From positions 43,749 through 107,748 of the forward strand of contig CALVZQ010000006.1 of NCBI GenBank assembly GCA_944372585.1: 64,000 nucleotides of DNA. Direction: 5' to 3'. Under the pieces are notes generated by a model, which was not told the origin of the DNA, made no database searches, and saw only the letters and a list, made by a program, of their open reading frames with translations. This document shows, piece after piece, positions 63,019 through 64,000 of the stretch (positions within the stretch are counted from its first letter, which is position 1; every line of letters begins with the position of its first letter). The stretch comes from an uncultured Clostridia bacterium (lineage in GTDB: Bacteria > Bacillota > Clostridia > Christensenellales > UBA1242). A program made the position numbers and the translations under genes.

Positions 63019-64000
<982 letters not shown>

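Overview
The window is low-GC, AT-rich bacterial chromosome, densely coded on both strands. It very probably comes from an uncultured endospore-forming Clostridia-type Firmicute. Support comes from SpoIIAA/SpoIIAB/SigF, DacF, a SpoIIM-like protein, a SpoIVFB-like M50 protease, a GerA/GerB/GerC germinant receptor, a YlxY-type deacetylase homologue, classical TTGACA/TATAAT promoters, strong AGGAGG ribosome binding sites and a partial 16S rRNA at the right edge. No species is assigned. I saw no prophage, insertion sequence or CRISPR array.

Layout. 1-4030: the end of a cut gene, then a small metabolic cluster (Nudix hydrolase, ChbG/YdjC deacetylase, cupin, alpha/beta hydrolase, NIF3/CutA-like protein, SDR oxidoreductase). 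4112-14790: Ca2+ P-type ATPase, YlxY-like deacetylase, FtsK/SpoIIIE, rimO-pgsA-cinA-like, recA. 14855-17098: class A penicillin-binding protein on the minus strand. 17178-25026: one tight operon miaB-mutS-mutL-miaA-ynbB-like. 25099-29583: SpoIIM-like, DacF, ScpA-ScpB, a 47-residue membrane peptide and a SpoIVFB-like protease. 29765-36581: conserved hypothetical, adenylate cyclase-like protein, TM2 protein, mnmA, tRNA-Ser, LigD, PriA-N-like small protein. 36612-42559: deoxyinosine glycosylase plus nucleoside hydrolase (minus), YhhN-like protein, leuS, an acidic membrane protein (minus). 42697-52257: surface-type protein, gerABC, ftsH with a membrane partner, L10 leader with rplJ-rplL. 52345-58661: M16 peptidase and nucleoside hydrolase (minus), spoIIAA-spoIIAB-sigF, an HD phosphohydrolase and a nucleoside hydrolase-phosphoesterase fusion. 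58782-59515: six tRNA genes on the minus strand. 59652-64000: ART-like protein, tandem cytidylate kinase, uracil-DNA glycosylase, rRNA promoters, leader and 16S rRNA.

Themes. The first is nucleotide salvage and DNA-base repair: three divergent nucleoside hydrolases, an HD phosphohydrolase, a double cytidylate kinase, two DNA glycosylases, MutS/MutL, RecA and LigD. The second is sporulation. The third is an unusual promoter layout: six genes without a ribosome binding site begin 5-7 bases after a good -10 box, which predicts leaderless mRNAs.

The most unusual items are the tandem cytidylate kinase, the nucleoside hydrolase-phosphoesterase fusion, the leaderless gene set, and an isolated promoter-palindrome-terminator unit upstream of spoIIAA that looks like a small RNA gene.
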